A stretch of 64,000 nucleotides of DNA from contig JACJZT010000004.1 in assembly GCA_020635455.1 (NCBI GenBank), positions 248,001 through 312,000 of the forward strand, in the 5' to 3' direction. The notes under the pieces were generated by a model that saw only the letters and a list, made by a program, of their open reading frames with translations, did no database searches and was not told where the DNA came from. Both the position numbers and the translations under genes were made by a program. Source of the stretch: Flavobacteriales bacterium (lineage in GTDB: Bacteria > Bacteroidota > Bacteroidia > NS11-12g > UBA9320). Of the stretch, positions 54,455 through 63,205 are shown in pieces; the first letter of the stretch is position 1; the number at the start of each line of letters is the position of its first letter.

Positions 54455-54676
54455 TTGAAGCTCAGCGATTTAAAAATAGGTCAATCTGCGGAAATCCTTT
54501 CATTTGAAAAGGATGAAATAAAACTGCGCTTTTATGAAATGGGTTGTTTACCCGGTGAAAATGTAAAACTCGAACTTGTGGCTCCTTTGGGTGACCCAAT
54601 TGCCATCGACATCCGGGGGTATTTATTAAGTCTCCGAAAAAACGACGCAAAACATATTTTAGTTAAACTTTCGTGA
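54455..54676 (+). CDS. feoA: Ferrous iron transport protein A (FeoA)
   Basis: FeoA is a small SH3-like cytoplasmic partner of the FeoB iron transporter. The 73-residue protein reads MKLSDLKIGQSAEIL at the start, RFYEMGCLPGENVKLE in the centre and PIAIDIRGYLLSLRKNDA near the end, matching the single-domain family. The start is TTG at 54455; the nearby ATG at 54448 is in another frame. It overlaps feoB by 4 nt (GTGA), so translation is likely coupled. Confidence 0.92.
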   Translation: MKLSDLKIGQSAEILSFEKDEIKLRFYEMGCLPGENVKLELVAPLGDPIAIDIRGYLLSLRKNDAKHILVKLS

Positions 54677-56742
54677 GCCGAAATGATACCATAAGGAGGG
54701 TTTACCTTGTTGGAAATCCGAACAGCGGAAAATCGACACTGTTCAACATTATATCCGGTATCAAGCAAAAAACGAGTAACGTTCCCGGTACAACCATTGA
54801 GATCAGAAAGAGCAACGTAATAAAAAGAGGAGATGAAAAAATTCAGATATTTGATCTTCCGGGACTTTACAGTATAAATCCAACAGGAGAAGATGAAAAA
54901 ATTGCCTGTGAACCTCTGTTAAATCCGGATCATCCTGATAAGCCGGATCATATTATTCTGGTGGTGGATGCGAGCAACATCCGTCGGCATTTGCTGCTCT
55001 GCACTCAGGTTTTTGATCTTGGATTTCCGGTTTCACTGGTTTTGAATATTTCGGACATTGCCGACAAAAAAGGTATTCAAATTGATGTTGAAAGACTTGA
55101 GAAGGAACTTGGAATTAAAGTTATTACGACCTCTGCCAGAACTTCAAAAAACCTTGATCAATTCAAGGAACTGGTCTTTAAGGATGGTTTTCGATCCCAT
55201 TTCAACAGTTATACTCCTCCATCCTTGAAGGATTTTTTTGAAAATCACGAACTCGACCTGAATAAGTATAATGATTATCAGGCACTGCAAATGGTTTACA
55301 AAAATACTGAACTGGTAGGCGGTAAAGCACACCAGAAAATATTTGAAGACCAGCGATCGATGGAAGTGATCATCCGATATAAATCGATCGATAAACTGCT
55401 GGAAAAAACGTTTAGGAAGAATGATATAAACAAGCATATATCCAAAAAGATAGACCGCCTTGTAACACATCCGGTCTGGGGGTATTTAATTTTTCTAATC
55501 ATTCTTCTTGCCATTTTCGAGACCATCTTCAAACTTGCCGAAATACCCATGGACCTGATCGAAGCTACTTTTGGATCCGTTGGCGAATGGCTTTCTTCAC
55601 AAATGCCTGACGGTACGTTCAAAAGTTTACTCATTAACGGCGTTTTAGCCGGATTGTCCGGTGTATTTGTCTTTATTCCTCAGATCGTAATTCTATTTGC
55701 ATTTCTTGCTATCCTTGAGGATTCGGGATACATGGCCAGAGTAAGTTTTATACTCGATAAGATCATGAGAAAATTCGGTATGAACGGACGTTCCGTACTG
55801 CCCCTGATCAGTGGTGCAGCCTGTGCCATTCCTGCCATTATGAGTGCAAGGACCATCGATAACAAAAAAGACAGGATCATTACCATAATGGTCACTCCAT
55901 TTATCAGTTGCTCGGCCCGGTTACCTGTTTACATCCTTTTGATCAGCATAATTCCTTTTGAAGGTAAAATATTCGGAATTTTCAATCATCAGGGCTTTTT
56001 GCTTATGGCGATGTATATGCTGGGAGTAATAACTTCGCTGGTTGCGGGGGTGGTACTGAGCCGTTTTATAAAAAATACCGACTATACCGGATTTTATATG
56101 GAATTACCTCATTATCAGGTTCCCCGTCTTAAAAACATTCTGCTGACCTGTTACTCAAAGGCCAAAAGCTTTGTTTGGGAAGCCGGTAAAATAATTTTTC
56201 TAGTATCGATCATACTTTGGTTCCTGACTTCCTACGGCCCGGGTAATAAGATGAATGAAATTAAGTCTGAAATTTCAAATAAACTCCACAAAAAAGAAAT
56301 AAGCCGGGAAGAAGCGAAACTTCTTAAAGCCAAACATGTTCAGGAGTATTCTTATGCCGGTTATTTCGGAAAAGCAATTGAACCCCTTATTGAGCCCATG
56401 GGTTTCGACTGGAGAATAGGAATTTCTCTGATCACATCGTTCATTGCAAGAGAGGTTTTTGTTGGTTCCATGGCAACCATCTACGGAGCGGGACAGGATG
56501 ATTTTGTAAATATTCGTAAGAAAATGAAGGAAGATCGGGACGAATCGGGTATGAGACCTAAATTTTCAATAGCCATCTGTTTATCGCTTATGGTCTTTTA
56601 CGCCCTGGCCTTACAGTGTGCCAGCACCATTGCTGTGGTTTACAAAGAAACCAGGACATGGAAATGGCCTGCATTGCAGTTTATACTTATGAGTTTAACG
56701 GCTTATATTGCCAGTTGGATCGTCTTCAATATTTTCAGATAA
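54673..56742 (+). CDS. feoB: Ferrous iron transporter FeoB
   Basis: FeoB imports Fe(II) across the inner membrane. The 689-residue protein has an N-terminal G domain with G1 VGNPNSGKSTLFN near residue 12, G2/T region in VPGTTIEI, G3 DLPGLYS and G4 NISD, then the helical regulatory domain and a polytopic region with two Gate motifs (DSGYMARVSFILD and CSARLPVYILL). G4 is NISD in place of the usual NxxD with Met or Ala, which still fits. The start is GTG at 54673, coupled to feoA. No feoC gene follows. Confidence 0.95.
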   Translation: MSRNDTIRRVYLVGNPNSGKSTLFNIISGIKQKTSNVPGTTIEIRKSNVIKRGDEKIQIFDLPGLYSINPTGEDEKIACEPLLNPDHPDKPDHIILVVDASNIRRHLLLCTQVFDLGFPVSLVLNISDIADKKGIQIDVERLEKELGIKVITTSARTSKNLDQFKELVFKDGFRSHFNSYTPPSLKDFFENHELDLNKYNDYQALQMVYKNTELVGGKAHQKIFEDQRSMEVIIRYKSIDKLLEKTFRKNDINKHISKKIDRLVTHPVWGYLIFLIILLAIFETIFKLAEIPMDLIEATFGSVGEWLSSQMPDGTFKSLLINGVLAGLSGVFVFIPQIVILFAFLAILEDSGYMARVSFILDKIMRKFGMNGRSVLPLISGAACAIPAIMSARTIDNKKDRIITIMVTPFISCSARLPVYILLISIIPFEGKIFGIFNHQGFLLMAMYMLGVITSLVAGVVLSRFIKNTDYTGFYMELPHYQVPRLKNILLTCYSKAKSFVWEAGKIIFLVSIILWFLTSYGPGNKMNEIKSEISNKLHKKEISREEAKLLKAKHVQEYSYAGYFGKAIEPLIEPMGFDWRIGISLITSFIAREVFVGSMATIYGAGQDDFVNIRKKMKEDRDESGMRPKFSIAICLSLMVFYALALQCASTIAVVYKETRTWKWPALQFILMSLTAYIASWIVFNIFR

Positions 56743-56791
56743 AAAACTCCTGATTTATAAAGAAGTATTTAACTTTATGAATTTATTGTTA

Positions 56792-56799
56792 TATTTTTG
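56792..56799 (+). promoter_or_regulatory. Putative -7 promoter element for rpoD
   Basis: TATTTTTG is a full TAnnTTTG match, 74 nt before the ATG at 56874. The leader is longer than for most genes here. Confidence 0.4.
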
Positions 56800-56873
56800 C
56801 AAGTTCTTAAATTTCAAGAAGAAATCGTATCTAAATTACGTCTAATACTATAGAAATAGGTTAATCAAATCAC

Positions 56874-57737
56874 ATGAGGCAGCTAAAAATAAGCAAACAA
56901 TTTACAAATCGTGAGAACAAGTCGCTTGACAAATATCTCAACGAAATTTCTAAAGTTCCTATGATCGACGCTCAGGAAGAGGTTGAACTGGCAAGAAGGA
57001 TAAGAGAAGGAGATCAACTGGCTTTAGAAAAACTGGTTAACGCGAATTTGCGATTTGTTGTTTCTGTTTCGAAGCAATATCAAAATCAGGGGCTTACTCT
57101 TGGAGATTTGATCAATGAAGGAAATCTTGGTTTGATCAAAGCTGCTAAACGATTTGATGAAACAAGGGGTTTCAAATTCATATCCTATGCTGTTTGGTGG
57201 ATACGCCAGTCTATTTTACAGGCATTGGCAGATCAGTCAAGAATTGTTCGATTGCCCTTGAACAAAGTTGGTTCCATCGGCAGAATTTCTGCAATGGCAG
57301 CAAAGCTTGAACAGGAGCATGAACGCGAACCTACTGCCGAAGAAATTGCGATTGCACTGGATGTTCCCTTGATCGAAGTAGAAAATGCACTTCGCTCTGC
57401 AGGTAGGCATTTATCCATTGACGCCCCTCTTACGGAAGGAGAAGACAACACCCTGCTTGGGGTGCTTGACAGCAATGATGAGCCTCGACCCGACTCTACA
57501 CTTATCAGTGAATCACTGCAGAAAGAGATCAGCAGGGTGATCAGCACTTTATCGGACAAGGAAAGGGATGTATTGAAATACTATTACGGATTGGATGGTG
57601 GTCCTGCACACACCCTGGAAGACATTTCGGAAAAAGTTGGACTTACCAGAGAAAGAGTAAGACAGATCAAAGAAAAAGCTTTAAGAAGACTTCGAAAATC
57701 TTCAAAAAGCAAGATCTTAAAATCGTATCTGGGTTAA
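56874..57737 (+). CDS. rpoD: Primary sigma factor RpoD (Bacteroidota type)
   Basis: The 287-residue sigma-70 protein begins MRQLKISKQFTNRENKSLDKYL. It lacks region 1.1, as primary sigma factors of this phylum do. Region 1.2/2 shows LARRIREGDQLALEKLVNANLRFVVSVSKQYQNQG and GNLGLIKAAKRFDETRGFKFISYAVWWIRQSI (core binding and -10 recognition). Region 3 follows, then region 4.2 LEDISEKVGLTRERVRQIKEKALRRLR (helix-turn-helix for -35 contact). This type of sigma is known to recognise TTTG/TAnnTTTG promoters, matching the boxes noted across the window. Confidence 0.95.
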   Translation: MRQLKISKQFTNRENKSLDKYLNEISKVPMIDAQEEVELARRIREGDQLALEKLVNANLRFVVSVSKQYQNQGLTLGDLINEGNLGLIKAAKRFDETRGFKFISYAVWWIRQSILQALADQSRIVRLPLNKVGSIGRISAMAAKLEQEHEREPTAEEIAIALDVPLIEVENALRSAGRHLSIDAPLTEGEDNTLLGVLDSNDEPRPDSTLISESLQKEISRVISTLSDKERDVLKYYYGLDGGPAHTLEDISEKVGLTRERVRQIKEKALRRLRKSSKSKILKSYLG

Positions 57738-57755
57738 TTTAACCGGGAAAGGTTC

Positions 57756-59594
57756 TTATTTCTTAACAATTCTCTGAATTGCTCCCCCGGCTTTCAGCAG
57801 ATACAACCCGGGGTCCAGAAAAGACAGATCAAGATTAATTTCTCTGTTTACACTTTCAACTTTTTGTACCGTGTAAACTAATTTCCCGAATCCGTCGAAT
57901 ATTTGTATACCGTTTTCCAGATTCTTTTCCTGTTCGGTTTTGAAATAAATATTCAGGACATTGCCTACCGGATTTGGGTAAAACCTCAGTTCTGAAACAG
58001 GAACATTCTTTACCGAAACAGAGGATTTCCCTGCAATGATATTTCTTGCTGCCTGCATTTTATGATTTCTGTCGGGAAGGTTGTAATCGTCGGTCAAACC
58101 CCAGCATCCATATCGGTTATATCCCGAGTTCAGGGTAAAATACATGGCCAATCCGCCACCCAGATTTTTCCAGCCTTCAAGGTAGTTTTTTTCAAGAACC
58201 TTCTGCATATTGGTAGTCCTGTGAGCCAGGATCTGGTTGTCGAGGTTTGTCGTGCCTCCGCCTGACGGAACATGAGGGCCGCCTTCATACGAAGTGCACC
58301 CTCCCGCAAGATCCCAGGTTTTAACCTTATTAATGTGTTTTTGTCTGTTTAGACTACTTTGCAGGTTGCTGATCTGATCTTCAATATCCTCAAGCATACC
58401 TTCGTTTATTACTACCGGATTGGCCGAACTTTCCCTTGTTGAAGTAAAATACAAAGCCATGCTTGTGGCATAAATATATTCTTTGGGAGGCCCGATCTTG
58501 TCGTTGATGTAATTTAAATGCAGATCCGTTCTGGCATTATAAGAATGTTGCCCGGCCAATATTACACGTATGCGTTTATTAATTTCATTTTTACCAAAAA
58601 CAGCTGCAAACCAATTTGACAACTCAACACTTCTTCTTGCATAATTTTGATCAAAAGTAATGCCATACGAATCGGCTTCAGCCTTGTTATAGGGACCGTG
58701 AGTTGCCTGTGTCGGGCTCCAAACTTCATTGCTGTTTTCAACATAAATTTTGATGGAAGCGTTCAACTCACTTTTTAATTTTGAGGCAAGATTGTGTACA
58801 TATTCTGAGTCGCAAGACATATGAATGTTGATCCAAATGTCCTTGTTGAGACGATTTGCCAGCTCAATTATGTATTCCCAGCACCAACCGTCCTTTTTGC
58901 CGTTGGTGTTGACCATACTCATCTGTGAAGCGTCTGATGGAGTTTTTCGGCCTTCCCATTTTCTTTTGGTGGGAAAAACCGGCTCTCCTTCCCAAATATT
59001 CTGAACGTTGTAAAACCTGAAGCATGCAAAATCGGCAGCCTTACAAAGATTAATGTACTCGTCGGTAAAGATTTTTGTACTGTTCAGATCATAACCCGGT
59101 CGGTTCACCTTCAAATTAGTGATCCCTGTCCCCAAGGCGCCGTTTAAGGTGCGCCTGGTAGAGGAAAAGTTAAGGGTTACCAATCCGTGGTTAGCCATCT
59201 TGTTTCCACTAATGATAAGATCAAAATACGTTTTATTTTCTATGGTATCATATTCAACATGGTCGATAATGGCCGAAATACCACCTAATATCAGATTTGC
59301 ACTTCCTTCAAAGCTGCATTTATAGGTTCCACTGTAATCAATTCTGTATTTTTCAGGATCATCAATGGTACCACTCCATTCGGCAACAGGTCTGCCGTCT
59401 AAAAGAACCAGATCAAAATCAGACATGGGCCATCCAAGGCTGTCGAATGCTATGGCATTATTGTAGCGGTTTGTGTGATTAACCATGTTAACGAATGCAC
59501 CATTTCCGTCAAGGTTTACTCCAAACTGAAAATTTATTTGTGCATTGCTAAATTTTAACAAAAACAGTAGTAATAGCGAAAGAGAATATTTCAT
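57756..59594 (-). CDS. Secreted glycoside-hydrolase-like protein with T9SS sorting domain
   Basis: The 612-residue protein has a signal peptide (about 1-18, ending FSNAQ). The central region looks like a TIM-barrel glycosidase: YIIELANRLNKDIWINIHMSCDSEY and then IKIYVENSNEVWSP, where the Asn-Glu pair recalls the acid/base site of clan GH-A enzymes. Near the C-terminus is a T9SS sorting domain (from LRFYPNPVGNVLNIYF to the end). I cannot assign a CAZy family or substrate. The ATG at 59594 is preferred to a TTG at 59615, which lies inside the -7 box region. Confidence 0.7.
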   Translation of the reverse strand: MKYSLSLLLLFLLKFSNAQINFQFGVNLDGNGAFVNMVNHTNRYNNAIAFDSLGWPMSDFDLVLLDGRPVAEWSGTIDDPEKYRIDYSGTYKCSFEGSANLILGGISAIIDHVEYDTIENKTYFDLIISGNKMANHGLVTLNFSSTRRTLNGALGTGITNLKVNRPGYDLNSTKIFTDEYINLCKAADFACFRFYNVQNIWEGEPVFPTKRKWEGRKTPSDASQMSMVNTNGKKDGWCWEYIIELANRLNKDIWINIHMSCDSEYVHNLASKLKSELNASIKIYVENSNEVWSPTQATHGPYNKAEADSYGITFDQNYARRSVELSNWFAAVFGKNEINKRIRVILAGQHSYNARTDLHLNYINDKIGPPKEYIYATSMALYFTSTRESSANPVVINEGMLEDIEDQISNLQSSLNRQKHINKVKTWDLAGGCTSYEGGPHVPSGGGTTNLDNQILAHRTTNMQKVLEKNYLEGWKNLGGGLAMYFTLNSGYNRYGCWGLTDDYNLPDRNHKMQAARNIIAGKSSVSVKNVPVSELRFYPNPVGNVLNIYFKTEQEKNLENGIQIFDGFGKLVYTVQKVESVNREINLDLSFLDPGLYLLKAGGAIQRIVKK

Positions 59595-59599
59595 AATTA

Positions 59600-59619
59600 A
59601 AGTTTGTTTAAACAAACTT
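59600..59619. repeat. Perfect 20-bp palindrome overlapping a promoter
   Basis: AAGTTTGTTT (59600-59609) followed directly by AAACAAACTT (59610-59619) is perfectly self-complementary. It covers most of the minus-strand -7 box of the secreted glycosidase-like gene and sits 6 nt from its ATG. A dimeric repressor site is possible. Confidence 0.6.
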
Positions 59620-59620
59620 A
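59613..59620 (-). promoter_or_regulatory. Putative -7 promoter element for the glycosidase-like gene
   Basis: The minus strand reads TAAGTTTG, 18 nt before the ATG at 59594. It is the same octamer as at 4767, 5319 and 38284. Confidence 0.5.
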
Positions 59621-59692
59621 TACTTTTAGGAATGATTCCGTTAAGTTCTCTGAGATAATTAAAGGATTATAAGCAAGAAATTAAAAAAATTG

Positions 59693-60883
59693 CTATTTTA
59701 ATACATTTCCGTTCAAATCCGTCTTCATGATCTGAAAAACCATGGTACCATTTTGTATGTAATTCACACCGATGATAATCTGACCTAAACTGTTAATATA
59801 TTGCCGGAAGGAAACCACTTCTGCTTTTGGGGGCAGACCTACCTCAAACTGACGGTTAATACTCCCTTTTTCATCTACTTTTAAGAAAAATAAAGAATTT
59901 GATGGTTCGCTAAAAAGAAGGTGTCCGGATTGGTTATTGAGAACTTCGGGCAAAAGATTTATTCCGGTAGTGGAATTACTGGTTATGTGCAAGGGTGTTG
60001 AGGATTCACCGATCAGGGAGCCATTTTTTGAATCGTATAACCTATAGAACTGAAAGTATTCCGCGTTAACTGTGCTGTGAACCAAATAATTCGCACCTGC
60101 CTTCGAAAGACTGTTGGGATACATTAAAGCATAATCGATTGGAATATTCTCCTGAAACTTCAATTTGCCATTAGATTCGAGCACGCCACTAACATCCCAT
60201 TTGGGTGTTGTGAACTTAAAAAATAAGCTTCCATCATCCTGCGGGGCTATGTTTGCATCTGCATATTCAAAACGACCAAAGAAAGGCAAATTATCCAGTC
60301 CGTGGAAAACACGGTGTTTCAATTCAAGATCCGGACCCAATCGATAGATGTTTATTCCTCCATTCCAGGAGGTCAAACGATCGGAAGTAGTATCACAGGC
60401 AATGGCTATGTCATTATCCGGAAAGATCACAATGTTTCGAACCTTGGTTTTACCAAGAGATCCCAGTGTTGCCAGGACTTTTTGATCCAGGATCTCAAAA
60501 TCAGGATTTGTGGTATAGATCGCAAGGTAGGTTGACGGCAACTCTTCATACGACCGAGTTACGACCCAGCCTCCTCCGGATAAAGGTTTATAATTCAATT
60601 GCCCTGTAAAACCAAGGCGCATCCTTAAATTGATCCTTTCAATAAGTTGTAATCCGGAATTATATTTTAAGATCAGATTAGAATCTTTATTCTCACTTAA
60701 ACCCATACAATAAATATTTCCCCTATCGTCAGCATGAATGGAATGCAGCAAAAAACCGGAAGATCTTAAGAAACGCAGATTAGAAACATTGTCATCATCC
60801 ATTTTCTTGCATGAAAATCCGATACTCAAACTTAAAAAGATAAATAAGGGAAGAAGATGTTTTTTATAGATCACCCTTTGCAT
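59693..60883 (-). CDS. Lipoprotein of unknown function, propeller-like (second of pair)
   Basis: I do not recognise this 396-residue protein. It has a lipoprotein signal with lipobox IGFSC (cysteine about residue 25) followed by KKMDDD. The rest is beta-rich with repeated units of about 50 residues that recall delta-60 or SBBP propeller blades (DDRGNIYCMGLSENKDSNLILKYNSGLQL). It overlaps the upstream lipoprotein gene by 20 nt, and the two proteins share general design (lipobox, then segments of the K-Y-N type), so they are likely translated together and may work together. Confidence 0.6.
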   Translation of the reverse strand: MQRVIYKKHLLPLFIFLSLSIGFSCKKMDDDNVSNLRFLRSSGFLLHSIHADDRGNIYCMGLSENKDSNLILKYNSGLQLIERINLRMRLGFTGQLNYKPLSGGGWVVTRSYEELPSTYLAIYTTNPDFEILDQKVLATLGSLGKTKVRNIVIFPDNDIAIACDTTSDRLTSWNGGINIYRLGPDLELKHRVFHGLDNLPFFGRFEYADANIAPQDDGSLFFKFTTPKWDVSGVLESNGKLKFQENIPIDYALMYPNSLSKAGANYLVHSTVNAEYFQFYRLYDSKNGSLIGESSTPLHITSNSTTGINLLPEVLNNQSGHLLFSEPSNSLFFLKVDEKGSINRQFEVGLPPKAEVVSFRQYINSLGQIIIGVNYIQNGTMVFQIMKTDLNGNVLK

Positions 60884-62108
60884 TATATCTTGTCAAATAA
60901 ATTTGGGTACCATTACCCGATGCTATAATATAAGTCCCTGATCTTGTTTTACAGAGTCCCGAAGCTTTAAAATCAGTCTTAAATTGATTTAGTATTTTAA
61001 GGTCCTGGCTGGTTTCAAATACAATCCCTTCCGAGTTTGCGACCATAAGATTGCCATCATGGGTTGAAGTTGCAGAAATTATTTGTCCATAATCAAAAGG
61101 TAGAGACACCCCTGCAACAGCATTGCTTACAGCGTCAATTTCATAACGGTAAAGTTTATTTTTCAAAACATAGGTATACGTAAAAGGAGGATTTGCAGAA
61201 GTTTTAAAGCTTGTGACCAAATCGGGTATATCAAGCTCAAAAGGCCAGTTCCACAGGTTCTTTGTACTATTGTCAATAACGGTCTGATAAGGTATATATC
61301 CACCGGTGTCTGATTTCAGAACATTGAAACAACCAACCCTGAAACCACTCCAGTTCCATAAAACGGAATATTTAGAGTTCTGCTCAAAAACCGCAATGAA
61401 ATTTTGATCAAAACTAGAGTTATGATTGATTTCAATCACATACCTTGACTTCACCTTTCCGCTTTTTGACAGACGCATAAGCATGGATGAAAAACCACCA
61501 CGGATCGTACTTGGAGGAGTTCGGTAGGTATACGCCATCAATCCGGTTATAACAAAATTATCGTCTTCATCTTCCAGTATATCTGTAAATGAAATTTTAT
61601 CTTCATTGTCGGTCCATCCAAACGCATAATCAAGGGTATCAAACCATATTGGTTTAGACCACAGAGTGTTACCGTATGCATCCAGAAAATGGAAATAATG
61701 AGTCAGGTCTTTTATGGAAGAAAGTGGAATTGAGTCCTGAGCAATTCCATCGGAAAGGCCGCAAGCAAGAATATTGCCATATTTATCTACGTAAACCTTT
61801 TTCAGGGTTTCATCTGCACCTTCTCCGATCAATCGTTCCCATTCCACTTTTAAACGATCGTTATATTTTACGATCAGAAAATCCTTATTTCCATTTTTCC
61901 ATGAATTGGCTCCTAATACAAATCCCCCATCAGGAGTGTTGGATAATGAAACCAGTTCAAGTTTGTTTTTTCCTCCAAGACAAACCAGAGAAGAATTGTG
62001 ATCGAAATTAGTTTCAGATTTTGAACAAGACTGAATTAGCGACGTAAGCAGGATCAAATACGCCAAAGGACCTATAAAAAAGAATATGGATCTTTTTTGA
62101 AAGTTCAT
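60864..62108 (-). CDS. Lipoprotein of unknown function, propeller-like (first of pair)
   Basis: I do not recognise this 414-residue protein. The N-terminus is a lipoprotein signal with lipobox LIQSC (cysteine about residue 28). The mature part has blade-like repeats (SNTPDGGFVLGANSWKNGNKDFLIVKYN; DKYGNILACGLSDG; DEDDNFVITGLMAY) resembling beta-propeller repeats of secreted Bacteroidota proteins. It comes first in a two-gene unit with the lipoprotein at 59693. No T9SS tail is present; the lipid anchor presumably sets its location. Confidence 0.6.
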   Translation of the reverse strand: MNFQKRSIFFFIGPLAYLILLTSLIQSCSKSETNFDHNSSLVCLGGKNKLELVSLSNTPDGGFVLGANSWKNGNKDFLIVKYNDRLKVEWERLIGEGADETLKKVYVDKYGNILACGLSDGIAQDSIPLSSIKDLTHYFHFLDAYGNTLWSKPIWFDTLDYAFGWTDNEDKISFTDILEDEDDNFVITGLMAYTYRTPPSTIRGGFSSMLMRLSKSGKVKSRYVIEINHNSSFDQNFIAVFEQNSKYSVLWNWSGFRVGCFNVLKSDTGGYIPYQTVIDNSTKNLWNWPFELDIPDLVTSFKTSANPPFTYTYVLKNKLYRYEIDAVSNAVAGVSLPFDYGQIISATSTHDGNLMVANSEGIVFETSQDLKILNQFKTDFKASGLCKTRSGTYIIASGNGTQIYLTRYNAKGDL

Positions 62109-62191
62109 TTCCTGTATTCAAAAATGTATCATTATACTGTTTAACATGAAATTTTTACGGGAAAATAATTTTCTTATAAAATAAATCTGCC

Positions 62192-63205
62192 TTATTTCCT
62201 TTTAAGAATCGAATGTAAAAAATGCCATTGATAACCAAGTTTAAGATTTAAAGCATTTAAACTGAAATCGGAATCAATGTATTGCGAGCTTAAAATAAAA
62301 TCAACATTATCATATCTTTTATCTTCATTGGTAAGATTGTTAAACCCGTAATTGTATTCTACCCCAAGAGACAACAATCCTTCGCCAATTTTTTTACTAC
62401 CTCCGATAGAAGCATGGTATCCAAACAAATTCCTGTTGCGGTACTCTGAAGTTTCTGTGCTGCTTTGAAAAACAGTTCCATCATTTAAGTTAGTGGATTG
62501 AACGTCTGCAAAACTTTTGCTGATCCGTGAGTAATGTACACCCGTTTGGAGGTAAATTTTGAAAGCATTAAAATTAAAGTAATATCGAATTCCGAGAGGT
62601 ACTTTATATCCAAGCAACAATTCAGAGTATTCTTTTTTGCTTCCGGCTATATCCTCCAGAGTTCTGCCGTAAGTAAGATAGGAGTATTGAGGCTGGCCTA
62701 CAATGGACCATTTATCATTTAACAAATACTCCAGAATAAATCCAGCCTGAAAACCGGCACCGGATCGATATGTAGAACCTGTTTGGGCTGTAGCGAAATT
62801 TTTAATACTTCTAACCCAATTATTGCCAAAGCCAATTTCAATTCCGATGTCCAGCCTATTATTAACGGTAAATTGGTTGAGTAAACTTCTAAACTCCCCG
62901 GGATCTACATATGGATATTGCTGATAACCAGGGCGCAGTTCCAGCATTTTATGTATGTGAAGCTCAGCATTTGCAACATTGTTCAAATAGGTATAACACA
63001 AGGCTAGGAGGCGATTGGCATCAAAATTTTCGTTTCTCTGAAACTTTCTTCCCGAAACACAAGGTAATAGCAAATCAATGGCTTCCTGAAATTTCCCACT
63101 TTCATATAATTTATTGGCCTTATACAAACCATCTTTACATGGGTTTATCTGTCCGATAGCAGGAAGGCATGATAAGAATGCCACAAGGATCAACAGCTTT
63201 TTCAT
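62192..63205 (-). CDS. TPR-containing outer-membrane beta-barrel protein (tandem paralog 1)
   Basis: The 337-residue protein has a signal peptide (about 1-18, ending LPAIGQ), one or two TPR-like helices (about 20-100, LYESGKFQEAIDLLLPC; LALCYTYLNNVANAELHIHKMLEL), then a beta-barrel of the Omp_b-brl type (about 120-337) with strands such as LDIGIEIGFGNNWV and GIRYYFNFNAFKIYLQTGVHYS. The next gene upstream encodes a paralog with the same order of parts, overlapping it by 4 nt. Function unknown. Confidence 0.68.
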   Translation of the reverse strand: MKKLLILVAFLSCLPAIGQINPCKDGLYKANKLYESGKFQEAIDLLLPCVSGRKFQRNENFDANRLLALCYTYLNNVANAELHIHKMLELRPGYQQYPYVDPGEFRSLLNQFTVNNRLDIGIEIGFGNNWVRSIKNFATAQTGSTYRSGAGFQAGFILEYLLNDKWSIVGQPQYSYLTYGRTLEDIAGSKKEYSELLLGYKVPLGIRYYFNFNAFKIYLQTGVHYSRISKSFADVQSTNLNDGTVFQSSTETSEYRNRNLFGYHASIGGSKKIGEGLLSLGVEYNYGFNNLTNEDKRYDNVDFILSSQYIDSDFSLNALNLKLGYQWHFLHSILKRK

